Positions 1 to 5,998 of a stretch of 11,484 nt of DNA are shown here, in pieces (positions within the stretch are counted from its first letter, which is position 1; the number at the start of each line of letters is the position of its first letter). The stretch is from NCBI GenBank assembly GCA_023427545.1, contig JAEZBF010000203.1, positions 1 to 11,484 on the forward strand, read 5' to 3'. A program made the translations under genes and the position numbers. The stretch comes from Pseudomonadota bacterium. GTDB lineage: Bacteria > Pseudomonadota > Alphaproteobacteria > Rhizobiales > Devosiaceae. Under the pieces are notes generated by a model. It was not told the DNA's origin. It did no database searches and worked only from the letters and a program-made list of their open reading frames with translations.

Positions 1-281
1 CGATTGGCGAACTCCGTCGCTTGAGGACTCATGCCGGCGGTGTCCACCACAATGCGAGGGTCCGAGATTTCCACGAGGCGCTGAAGTTCCTCGGCCTCGT
101 CCCAGATCACGCCGAAGTAGTGGATGATCCGCTGCATCAGCGCGAAGTTCGGTTTTCCCCGATGACCGTGTTCGAGTGCGGAGAGATAGGCACTCGAGAC
201 GCGGAGCGCCTTGGCCATGTCCTTGAGCGAGGTGCCGCGGCTGGCCCGCATCTCGCGCAGCCGTTGTCCGAGCGGGGTCAC
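1..281 (-). CDS. XRE-family helix-turn-helix regulator (partial, 3' end outside window)
   Basis: Small cytoplasmic DNA-binding protein of the Cro/C1 (XRE) type; its target is unknown. Seen: 93 codons read from a GTG at 281 to the window edge, beginning MTPLGQRLREMRASRG. A typical HTH_3 domain covers about residues 5-60, with the LKDMAKAL helix, the VSSAYLSALEHG recognition-helix region, and the following PNFALMQRIIHYFGV. A short acidic segment (WDEAEELQRLV) follows. I chose the GTG because it overlaps the TGA of the upstream Smr gene (GTGA, 281-278), which suggests translational coupling, and because the family starts with a similar MTP-type N-terminus. Similar regulators sit next to the Smr gene in rhizobial genomes, so this is conserved context and not a mobile-element repressor. 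The C-terminus is not visible. Confidence 0.85.
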   Translation of the reverse strand, partial: MTPLGQRLREMRASRGTSLKDMAKALRVSSAYLSALEHGHRGKPNFALMQRIIHYFGVIWDEAEELQRLVEISDPRIVVDTAGMSPQATEFAN

Positions 282-844
282 GGCGCGCGCCTCAGCCTGA
301 CGTAAAAGGCACCCTCGCCCCCGTGCCCTTGGGCCGCGGGGCTCCAGCCGGCGATCATCGGCGCGAGATCGGGGGCGCCGAGCCAGATCGGCAACATCGC
401 CCGGAGCACGCCTTTTTCGACGATCCGGGTCGCATCACCATCGACCTTCTTGAGGCCCTTGCCGGTGATCACGAGGATGGTGCGGTCGCCGCGACGGAAG
501 CGGGCATCGATGAAGCGCTGGAGTGCGGCGTGGGCCTCAACCTGACGCATGCCGTGGAGGTCGATGGTGCCGTCGATCTCGATGCGGCCGCGCATCAGCT
601 TGCGCCGCATCCTGGGCTCGATCACCTGACCGGGCTGGGTCGGCGGCCGGCGCAGGTCGGGCTGGTAGGAGGGCATCGCCACCCGCGGCGCGGAGGGACG
701 CGGCGGTTCGGCTGGCGGCAGCGGCAGGGGTTCGTCGCCGCTCAGATCGAGCAGCGGCTTGGGGCGCAGTGGCCGGACCGAGCGCGTGACCGCCGTCCAG
801 AGGTGGAAATCGGCCGGGGATGGCCGACGATCGCGCCGTGCCAT
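278..844 (-). CDS. Smr-domain protein (Smr/MutS2 C-terminal-like)
   Basis: A 188-residue stand-alone Smr protein. Smr domains are found at the C-terminus of MutS2 and in small free-standing proteins, and several have nuclease or RNA-cleaving activity; the substrate here is unknown. Seen: a basic, proline-rich and probably disordered N-terminal half (residues 1-80), then the Smr domain at about 90-188. The domain carries the LHGM motif at 96-99, the TGKG motif at 127-130 and the terminal HGGEGAFYVRLRR. The ATG at 844 is preceded by a purine-rich GGGAGAGAG stretch about 8 nt upstream. The gene lies 21 nt downstream of the Tim44-like gene and overlaps the XRE regulator by four bases, so the three probably form one transcript. 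In rhizobial relatives a lytic transglycosylase gene (mltA) usually sits before the Smr gene; it is absent here. Confidence 0.88.
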   Translation of the reverse strand: MARRDRRPSPADFHLWTAVTRSVRPLRPKPLLDLSGDEPLPLPPAEPPRPSAPRVAMPSYQPDLRRPPTQPGQVIEPRMRRKLMRGRIEIDGTIDLHGMRQVEAHAALQRFIDARFRRGDRTILVITGKGLKKVDGDATRIVEKGVLRAMLPIWLGAPDLAPMIAGWSPAAQGHGGEGAFYVRLRRAP

Positions 845-865
845 CGCCGTCTCTCTCCCGCCGGC

Positions 866-1591
866 TCAGGCCAGCTGGTTGGTGGCGACGAGCTTCCAGT
901 TGGGATCGCGCGACTTCGGGCTGCGCGCGAAGGTCCACTCGTCGGCAATGGCCTGCACCGTGTCGGCGTTGCCGTCGATCAGCTGGCCGTCCTTGTCGCG
1001 GGTCGCCTGCACGACCTCGGCATTGAAACGCACGGTCACCTGGGCATTGCGCTTGTCGAGCTCGGCTTCCGAGATTTCGACCTTGGGGAGCCCGACGAAG
1101 GTGAAATCCACCTTGTGACCGGCCGCCTCGCGCTCGGCGATTGCACGCTCGAAGCCGTCGTAGACGTCGCGCTCGAGCAGCATCTTGAGGGTCTTGCGGT
1201 CGCCGGCCGCGAACGCCGTCACGATCATCTCGTAGGCCGCCTTGGCGCCTTCCATAAAGCTCTTGGGCGAGAAGCCCGGATCGGCCTCGCTGATCGCCTT
1301 GAGGCCGGCCGCGACGCTGAGGTCACCATGAGAATACTGATCTATCTCGCTGGCGAGGCGGCGCGCCTGGCGCTCGGCATCGGCATCGCTCTGTGCCGGT
1401 TCGACCGGACGGCGAATGGGAGTAACATTGTCCTCGGCCGACTTGGGGGCCGCTGCCTCGGCGCGGGAGCGCCGCTCGAGCGGCGAGCGCTCGGTTCCGG
1501 TGCGCGTGCCCAATACCGATCGCAACCGGAACAGGATGAAGATCGCGAGTCCGATGACGATCAGCGTTGGCAGGTCGAAGAAGTCTTCCAT
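866..1591 (-). CDS. Tim44/TimA-like membrane-anchored protein
   Basis: A 241-residue protein of the Tim44-like family. Mitochondrial Tim44 tethers Hsp70 to the import channel; the bacterial members are inner-membrane-associated and their role is poorly defined. Seen: one hydrophobic N-terminal segment at about residues 7-21 (PTLIVIGLAIFILFRL) followed by basic residues, which fits an N-in-membrane anchor. A charged, low-complexity linker runs to about residue 85. The Tim44-like domain covers about 90-241, ending in the typical DEWTFAR...PNWKLVATNQ pattern. I chose the ATG at 1591 (MEDFFDLPTL) because family members begin with this anchor. The reading frame stays open upstream to 1825, but that part overlaps fxsA and has no family similarity. 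The gene is divergent from fxsA. Confidence 0.87.
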   Translation of the reverse strand: MEDFFDLPTLIVIGLAIFILFRLRSVLGTRTGTERSPLERRSRAEAAAPKSAEDNVTPIRRPVEPAQSDADAERQARRLASEIDQYSHGDLSVAAGLKAISEADPGFSPKSFMEGAKAAYEMIVTAFAAGDRKTLKMLLERDVYDGFERAIAEREAAGHKVDFTFVGLPKVEISEAELDKRNAQVTVRFNAEVVQATRDKDGQLIDGNADTVQAIADEWTFARSPKSRDPNWKLVATNQLA

Positions 1592-1651
1592 CAAACGGGC
1601 ACCGGAGCTCGGGAAACGGGGCGCGCGCGTGGCGCCCGGCGGTCGCAGGAC

Positions 1652-1657
1652 TATATA
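1652..1657. promoter_or_regulatory. Possible -10-like TATATA in the divergent Tim44/fxsA gap
   Basis: The 154-bp gap between the Tim44-like gene and fxsA must hold promoters for both directions. TATATA at 1652-1657 is its only clearly TA-rich hexamer. It is self-complementary, so it could serve either strand, 61 nt from one start and 89 nt from the other. I could not find a convincing -35 partner at 16-18 bp on either strand, so this is a weak call. Confidence 0.22.
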
Positions 1658-1745
1658 GGCAATCGCCGACCCGGAAACCAGTTCACGTATCGCTGAGTTC
1701 CCCGGGCGGTCGAGATGGTTAGCGCCGAGAAAGGTATGCCGGCAA

Positions 1746-2174
1746 ATGCGGCGGCTGTTGTTCCTGATCTTCATGGTCATTCCGATCGTCGAGATCGGGC
1801 TCTTCATCCTGATCGGCAATGCCATCGGCGTGGTGCCGACGCTGCTCGGCGTGCTGCTGACGGCGATCGCCGGTGCGGTGCTGATGCGGGCGCAGGGCGC
1901 GGCGCTGCTCAGCGAAATTGCCTCGACGCTGGGGCGCGGTGCACTACCTGGCCGCGCGCTAGCCGACGCGATGATGGTGGGAATCGCCGGCGTGCTGATG
2001 CTGACGCCCGGCTACTTCACCGACCTGCTCGGCCTGCTTCTGCTGCTCCCGCCGGTGCGGGCGGTGGTCTACCGGGAGCTCGCAAGGCGGTTTACGATCA
2101 TCCCAGCCGCACCGACGCGCTCGGGCGGATCGCGGACCATCGATCTCGACCACGAGAGCTGGCGGCCACGGTAG
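1746..2174 (+). CDS. fxsA: FxsA family membrane protein
   Basis: A 142-residue integral inner-membrane protein. In E. coli, overproduced FxsA relieves exclusion of phage T7 by the F plasmid; the everyday function of the family is not known. Seen: very hydrophobic segments at about 3-25 (LLFLIFMVIPIVEIGLFILI), 28-48 and 72-102. The family-typical GVLMLTPGYFTDLLGLLLLLPPVR lies at about 82-105. A short polar tail (SGGSRTIDLDHESWRPR) probably lies in the cytoplasm. The ATG at 1746 has a GAGAAAGG stretch about 10 nt upstream. The gene ends in TAG. secB follows 78 nt later on the same strand, and the fxsA-secB pairing is also found in other alphaproteobacteria near the origin. Confidence 0.9.
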   Translation: MRRLLFLIFMVIPIVEIGLFILIGNAIGVVPTLLGVLLTAIAGAVLMRAQGAALLSEIASTLGRGALPGRALADAMMVGIAGVLMLTPGYFTDLLGLLLLLPPVRAVVYRELARRFTIIPAAPTRSGGSRTIDLDHESWRPR

Positions 2175-2252
2175 CCGCGGAGCCGGCTCGGCTTGTGGGG
2201 GGCGGTCGGAAGTGGTAGCGAGCCCGCCAAACTCCACGCGAAGGAACCCTCA

Positions 2253-2792
2253 ATGGCTGACGAAACCCCCGCTGCCGGCACCGCGCCGCAGGCGGCCGCC
2301 GCCCCGGTCTTCAACATGGTCGGGCAATATGTCCGCGACCTGAGCTTCGAGAATCCCAATGCGCCCGCTTCGATCATGCAGGCCGGCAGCAATCCGGGCT
2401 TCAACGTCTCGATCAATGTCGGGGTCAAGAAGCAGAACGAGGAGATCTACGCGGTCGAGCTGACGCTCAACGCCAAGGCCGAGCGAGACAAGCAGGTGCT
2501 GTTCAACGTCGAGCTCGTCTATGGCGGCGTGTTCCGGATCAAGAACGTGCCCGAGGCGCAGCTCGCGCCGTTGATGATGATCGAATGTCCGCGGCTGATC
2601 TTCCCGTTCGCGCGGCAGGTGCTGGCAAGCGTGACCCAGCAGGGTGGCTTCCCGCCGCTGATGATGGAGCCGGTCGACTTTTCGCAGATCTATCGGCAGA
2701 ACCTCGCCGCGCTGGCACAGCAGCAGCAGAATGCGGCGGGTGGGGCGGCTCCGGGCGCCACGCCGGATACCGGGACGAGCAAGCCGAACTGA
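2253..2792 (+). CDS. secB: Protein-export chaperone SecB
   Basis: Cytoplasmic homotetrameric chaperone that holds preproteins unfolded and hands them to SecA for Sec export. Seen: 179 residues. An Ala/Pro-rich N-terminus (to about 18) leads into the SecB core, with the typical FNMVGQYVRDLSFENPNAP at 20-38, NVSINVGVKKQ, VELVYGGVFRI and the LMMIECPRLIFPFARQ stretch. The core ends with the GGFPPLMMEPVDFSQIY block. A Gln/Gly/Ala-rich flexible tail follows. I chose the ATG at 2253, with AAGGA 8-12 nt upstream, over an in-frame ATG at 2193, because the extra 20 residues do not look like SecB. The gene converges on dnaQ, with a hairpin between them. Confidence 0.95.
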   Translation: MADETPAAGTAPQAAAAPVFNMVGQYVRDLSFENPNAPASIMQAGSNPGFNVSINVGVKKQNEEIYAVELTLNAKAERDKQVLFNVELVYGGVFRIKNVPEAQLAPLMMIECPRLIFPFARQVLASVTQQGGFPPLMMEPVDFSQIYRQNLAALAQQQQNAAGGAAPGATPDTGTSKPN

Positions 2793-2802
2793 GAGTGCTT
2801 CC

Positions 2803-2835
2803 GGACCTCGTGGTGGTGCGCCCACCATGAGGTCC
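2803..2835. terminator. Hairpin between convergent secB and dnaQ (probable bidirectional terminator)
   Basis: A 14-bp stem, GGACCTCGTGGTGG (2803-2816) with CCACCATGAGGTCC (2822-2835), closes a 5-nt loop. The only imperfection is a G/T pair. It lies 10 nt after the secB stop and 15 nt before the dnaQ stop, so one structure can serve both converging genes. A second short stem, GGGCC-CTT-GGCCC, follows at 2838-2850. There is no run of T after the stem on either strand, so it may work as a weak or factor-assisted terminator or as a 3'-end stabiliser. Confidence 0.6.
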
Positions 2836-2850
2836 TCGGGCCCTTGGCCC

Positions 2851-3567
2851 TCAGGCGGCCTGCCCCTCAACCTCGTCGAAGTACATGGACCACAGCGCGT
2901 CCTTGCCGAGCGAGGCAATGAGTGCCTGGTGGGCGGCGATCTCCTCCGGCGTGATGCGGCGGGGGAGCGGTTCGGGACGGCGGACGGCGGTGTAGGTGCC
3001 GGCTGTCCATTCGACCACCCCCGTCGTGGTCTCCTCAACCAGCGCGAAAGCGACCTGACGGCCGCCGATCAGCTCCAGATAAACTTCTGCCAGGATCTGC
3101 GCATCGAGCAGGGCGCCGTGCAGCGTGCGCTTGGAATTGTCGATGCCGTAGTGCTTGCAAAGCGAATCGAGGCTGACGCGGGCGCCCGGGTGGCGGTCGC
3201 GCGCGAGCTCGACAGTGTCGATCACCTTGTTGATGATCGAGGGCAGCTTGGCCTGCTCGAGCTCGTAGTTCAGGAAGCCGATGTCGAAGGCGGCGTTGTG
3301 GATGATCAGCGTTGCATCGCCGATGAAGCGGATGAACTCTGGCGCGACCGCGCGGAAGTTCGGCTTGTCACGCAGGAATTCGTCCGAGAGGCCGTGAACA
3401 CGGTAGGCGTCCTCCGTCATCGCCCGCTCGGGGTTGACGTAGACGTGGAAATGCTTGCCGGTCGGGATGTGGTTGATCAGCTCGACACAGCCGAGCTCGA
3501 CGATGCGATCGCCCGTCAGCGGCGAGAGACCGGTGGTTTCGGTGTCGAGGACGATTTCGCGGTTCAT
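2851..3567 (-). CDS. dnaQ: DNA polymerase III epsilon subunit (3'-5' proofreading exonuclease)
   Basis: Proofreading subunit of the replicative polymerase; it removes mispaired 3' ends and binds the alpha subunit. Seen: 238 residues. The DEDDh exonuclease set is complete: D8 and E10 (LDTETTGL), D95 (HNAAFDIGFL), H150 and D155 (HGALLDAQILAEVY). The exonuclease fold spans about 1-170. The C-terminal 70 residues are variable, as expected for the alpha-binding tail. The ATG at 3567 overlaps the TGA of coaE (ATGA, 3567-3564), so the two are probably translationally coupled. It is the last gene of the maf-aroE-coaE-dnaQ operon. The same four-gene order lies next to the origin in Caulobacter. Confidence 0.95.
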   Translation of the reverse strand: MNREIVLDTETTGLSPLTGDRIVELGCVELINHIPTGKHFHVYVNPERAMTEDAYRVHGLSDEFLRDKPNFRAVAPEFIRFIGDATLIIHNAAFDIGFLNYELEQAKLPSIINKVIDTVELARDRHPGARVSLDSLCKHYGIDNSKRTLHGALLDAQILAEVYLELIGGRQVAFALVEETTTGVVEWTAGTYTAVRRPEPLPRRITPEEIAAHQALIASLGKDALWSMYFDEVEGQAA

Positions 3568-4157
3568 TGGGTCCCCGCGCCCAGGCGCGCCACGATTTCC
3601 CTGACCTGCCGCTCGCTGTCGGCGATGGCACCCGAAGTGTCGATCACGTAGTCGGCACGCCTTATCTTTTCGGCTTGTGGCATTTGCCGGGCAAGGATGG
3701 TGTCGAGCTTTTCCACGGTCATGCCTGGGCGCGACAAAGCGCGGCGGCGCTGCGTCTTCTCATCCACTGCGGTGACGACAACGGCATCAAGGCCGTAGTC
3801 GAAGCCAGTCTCGAAGAGGAGCGGAATATCGACGACGGCGAATACGGCACCGCTGCGGCGGACATCGGCGAGGAAGGCGGCGATCCGCTCGCGGACCAGC
3901 GGGTGGATGGCGCCCTCAAGTGCAGGAAGCTGGTCGGGGTGGGCAACGAGCCTCGCGGCGAGTTCCTTGCGATCGACCGCCCCGTCCCTAGTGGTACCGG
4001 GGAACAGCGCCTCTATTCGCTCCACTGCGGGTCCGCCGGCGTAGAGCTGGTGTACCGCCTCGTCGGAGGAGAATACCGGAATACCCAGAGCGGCAAAGGC
4101 ATCGAGCGCTGTAGATTTGCCCGTAGCGATAGAGCCGGTAAGGCCGATCGCCTTCAC
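3564..4157 (-). CDS. coaE: Dephospho-CoA kinase
   Basis: Catalyses the last step of coenzyme A synthesis, ATP-dependent phosphorylation of the 3'-OH of dephospho-CoA; cytoplasmic. Seen: 197 residues, the usual length. Walker A is GLTGSIATGKST at 5-16 (K14). D32 in SSDEAVHQLY, IHP at 84-86 and IPLLFETG at 111-118 are family motifs. The lid and C-terminal RQMPQAEKIRRADYVIDTSG are also present. The gene starts with ATG at 4157, overlapping the aroE stop, and its own stop overlaps the dnaQ start. Both overlaps are four bases. Confidence 0.95.
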   Translation of the reverse strand: MKAIGLTGSIATGKSTALDAFAALGIPVFSSDEAVHQLYAGGPAVERIEALFPGTTRDGAVDRKELAARLVAHPDQLPALEGAIHPLVRERIAAFLADVRRSGAVFAVVDIPLLFETGFDYGLDAVVVTAVDEKTQRRRALSRPGMTVEKLDTILARQMPQAEKIRRADYVIDTSGAIADSERQVREIVARLGAGTQ

Positions 4158-4993
4158 TTGAGGGTCGCCTCGACCTTCGCGCGGAGCTCAGGCGTCACCT
4201 CGGGGCGGATGCCGAACCAGGCTTCGAACCCGGGGACGGCCTGGTGCAGCAGCATGCCCAGACCATCGACCGTGCGCAGGCCGTACCGCTGAGCCTCGGC
4301 AAGGAACGGCGTAACGAGCGGGACGTAAACGATGTCGGTGACCAGCGCGTCCCGAGGCAGCAGCTCGAGCGGCAGGTCGTCAAAGCTCGTACCGTGCATG
4401 CCGACCGTGGTGGTGTTGACGACGATGTGAGCGGAGGGCGCGAGCCGGCGCCAAGCATCCAATCCGCGGGGTTGCAGACGCTTGCCGCCCGAGAGCTCCT
4501 TCGCAAGCGCGGCTGCCCTTTCTGGCGTGCGGTTGAGGATGTAGGTGCGGCAGACGCGCAGGCTCAGCGCCGCTGCCACCGCGCGAGCTGCCCCCCCTGC
4601 CCCGAGAACGATTGCCTTGCGTTGGCCATCGCTCCACCCGGGCGCCCTGGCATCGAGATTGGCCAGGAAGCCATAGTGGTCGGTGTTCGTCCCGTGGATC
4701 AGCGTTCCCTCGGACGAGTCGTAGGTGCTCAGGGTGTTGGTAGCGCCGAGATGAGCCGTATCGAGGTCGTGGGTGTCGCAGAGCCCGTAGGCGATCTCCT
4801 TGAGCGGCACGGTGACGTTGCCGCCCACGAACTCGCCCGTGCGAATGCGCTCGAAGAATGCCGGCATAGCTTCGGGGGCAACGTCGATCGGCTCGTAGCT
4901 GCCGGCGATGCCGTATTGCTGCAACCAGTGGCCGTGGATCAGCGGCGAGCGCGAGTGGCTGATCGGGTGGCCGAGAACGAAGGCGCGTTTCAC
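4154..4993 (-). CDS. aroE: Shikimate dehydrogenase (NADP+)
   Basis: Reduces 3-dehydroshikimate to shikimate with NADPH in the aromatic amino-acid (chorismate) pathway; cytoplasmic. Seen: 279 residues, normal length. The substrate-binding SHSRSP lies at 12-17. The catalytic Lys is K65 in GGNVTVPLKE, and the partner Asp is D105 in GTNTDHYGF. The nucleotide-binding loop GAGGAARA lies at 131-138, and DGLGMLLHQAVPGFEAWFG is near the C-terminus. The start is GTG at 4993, overlapping the maf TGA as GTGA. A GTG start with this overlap fits coupling to maf; there is no better ATG with the conserved N-terminus. Confidence 0.95.
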   Translation of the reverse strand: MKRAFVLGHPISHSRSPLIHGHWLQQYGIAGSYEPIDVAPEAMPAFFERIRTGEFVGGNVTVPLKEIAYGLCDTHDLDTAHLGATNTLSTYDSSEGTLIHGTNTDHYGFLANLDARAPGWSDGQRKAIVLGAGGAARAVAAALSLRVCRTYILNRTPERAAALAKELSGGKRLQPRGLDAWRRLAPSAHIVVNTTTVGMHGTSFDDLPLELLPRDALVTDIVYVPLVTPFLAEAQRYGLRTVDGLGMLLHQAVPGFEAWFGIRPEVTPELRAKVEATLK

Positions 4994-5574
4994 GTGAATC
5001 CTTCCAGCGCTTCTGGGGCGTGGAGGCGGAGGGCGGCGAGCAATGGCAGCAATGGCAGACCCAGCACGGTAAAGTAGTCGCCCTGCACGCGCTCGAACAG
5101 GCGGATGGACGGGCCCTCGAGACGGTACCCGCCGACCGAGCCGAGCACTGCTTCCCCTTCTGCAGCAAGGACGGCATCCATTTCGGCCCGCGAGAACTGC
5201 CGCATGGTAAGCTCCGCCGTTTCAACCCCGCTCCAGGCCAGTTGGCCATCCCGCATGAGGGCTACGCCAGCATGGAGGCGGTGCGTCTGTCCTCGAAGCA
5301 TCATGAGCTGCTCTCTAGCCGCAGCCATATTCGCGGGCTTGTGGAGCAGCCGGCCAGCAAAAGCGAGAACCTGATCAGCACCGATGACGACTCGGCCCGG
5401 GACGCTCATCGCTTTGGCTTCGGCAAGCCTGCGCGCAATCGTTTCCGGCTCTTCCCCAACGAGACCGGCTTCGATCGATCGCTCATTGACTTCCGCGGTG
5501 CGCGTCTCGAAGTCGAGTCCCGCCCCGGCCAGCAAGGCTTTCCGGACAGCGCTCTTTGAAGCCAGGATAAGCAT
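4990..5574 (-). CDS. maf: Maf-family nucleoside triphosphate pyrophosphatase
   Basis: Maf proteins hydrolyse non-canonical or selected nucleoside triphosphates to the monophosphate and diphosphate (house-cleaning), and have been linked to septum and cell-cycle control. Seen: 194 residues. LILASKSAVRKALL at the N-terminus is the rhizobial variant of the S-x-S-P-R motif. IGADQVL at 64-70 carries the catalytic-type Asp (D67). HKP at 78-80, GSVGGYRLEGPSIRLFERV at 145-163 and GDYFTVLGLPL at 165-175 match the family. The exact substrate is not readable. It is the first gene of the minus-strand operon and borders the candidate origin. In related genomes a PPDK regulator (RP001/DUF299-type) gene precedes maf; here none does. 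Confidence 0.92.
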   Translation of the reverse strand: MLILASKSAVRKALLAGAGLDFETRTAEVNERSIEAGLVGEEPETIARRLAEAKAMSVPGRVVIGADQVLAFAGRLLHKPANMAAAREQLMMLRGQTHRLHAGVALMRDGQLAWSGVETAELTMRQFSRAEMDAVLAAEGEAVLGSVGGYRLEGPSIRLFERVQGDYFTVLGLPLLPLLAALRLHAPEALEGFT

Positions 5575-5701
5575 GAGGCTGGATTTTCACAGAGTTGTTG
5601 CAGGCTCAAGCAGAAATCAAGGAACGAAGTGGGGCCGAGCGCGTTTTGGAAGGTTGTCCCAGCGCTTCTTTGGACCATCCACAGGTTCGGCGCTGACGTG
5701 G

Positions 5702-5717
5702 TTACCACTTCGTTAAC
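5702..5717 (+). promoter_or_regulatory. CtrA-type box, one mismatch (TTAC-N7-TTAAC)
   Basis: TTACCACTTCGTTAAC matches the CtrA full-site consensus TTAA-N7-TTAAC at all but one fixed position, with the exact 7-bp spacer. It lies 69 bp before the perfect box and shares its TTCGTTAACG half. CtrA represses initiation at the Caulobacter origin; binding here is inferred. Confidence 0.5.
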
Positions 5718-5770
5718 GTGGGAATCGCGAACAAAGTGAGTCAATCGGCCGCGGCACCTTCCACAGCTGG

Positions 5771-5786
5771 TTAACGGTTCGTTAAC
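5771..5786 (+). promoter_or_regulatory. CtrA-type box, perfect (TTAA-N7-TTAAC)
   Basis: TTAACGGTTCGTTAAC matches the CtrA consensus at every fixed position. TTAA is rare in such GC-rich DNA, so two correctly spaced pairs within 85 bp are unlikely to be chance. The site could regulate origin firing, hemE or maf transcription, or all of these. Confidence 0.6.
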
Positions 5787-5957
5787 GGCTCCAGTGCCGG
5801 GAGTCGCCCGCGTCTCATGGGGACGCGGCCGCACGTCGCCTTGCCGACTGAATCCTATACACACCGGGTCGATCGGTGGCGGTGGCGGCTGAGTCGGATG
5901 CGCCGCATTGTGGCCGGCGGTGAATTGGGGCAAACCACTGCCATAATGATGATCCTT

Positions 5958-5973
5958 AAGAATCTAGATTCTT
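5958..5973. repeat. Perfect 16-bp palindrome upstream of hemE
   Basis: AAGAATCTAGATTCTT is identical to its reverse complement over 16 bp and ends 25 nt before the hemE GTG. It sits in the AT-rich part of the gap. It could be an operator for a dimeric regulator, a part of the origin unwinding region, or both. I recognise no specific regulator. Confidence 0.5.
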
Positions 5974-5998
5974 CCTTTGGTCGCCGACTGAGGGTCCG

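Larger units (their letters stand above)
5575..5998. other. oriC: Candidate chromosomal origin region (Cori-like), between maf and hemE
   Basis: This 424-bp gap shows no convincing gene on either strand. It contains one perfect and one near-perfect CtrA-type box (TTAA-N7-TTAAC). It also has degenerate DnaA-like nonamers at 5583-5591 (ATTTTCACA), 5675-5683 (CCATCCACA), 5757-5765 (CCTTCCACA) and 5855-5863 (CTATACACA). A 7-bp hairpin lies at 5808-5828, and the 40 bases at 5941-5980 are 65% AT in otherwise GC-rich DNA. Known: the Caulobacter origin lies beside hemE, with maf, aroE, coaE, dnaQ and secB on the other flank, and uses CtrA and DnaA sites. The same layout here, and transcription diverging from the gap, make origin function likely. 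No nonamer matches the E. coli DnaA consensus better than 7/9, so the assignment rests on context and the CtrA-type boxes. Confidence 0.6.

Noticed and set aside
323..1696. Long plus-strand open frame (457 codons) across the Smr and Tim44-like genes
   Set aside because: It lies antisense to two recognisable genes, has no family-like sequence, and arises from high GC content that leaves few stops.
1592..1825. N-terminal extension of the Tim44-like protein
   Set aside because: The frame is open, but the added residues overlap fxsA and lack Tim44 similarity. Family members begin at the MEDFFD-type anchor.
2193..2252. Earlier ATG for secB
   Set aside because: The 20 extra residues are not SecB-like, and the ATG at 2253 has AAGGA at the right distance.
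2250..3038. Antisense frame over secB and the end of dnaQ
   Set aside because: It is arginine- and proline-rich shadow sequence opposite a clear SecB.
5583..5863. Calling the four DnaA-like nonamers as separate DnaA boxes
   Set aside because: The best match only 7 of 9 consensus positions, and such matches are expected by chance. They are kept only as supporting context for the origin.
5406..5933. Minus-strand frame running from maf into the candidate origin
   Set aside because: It has no recognisable motif, overlaps maf in another frame, and reads low-complexity proline-rich sequence at its start.
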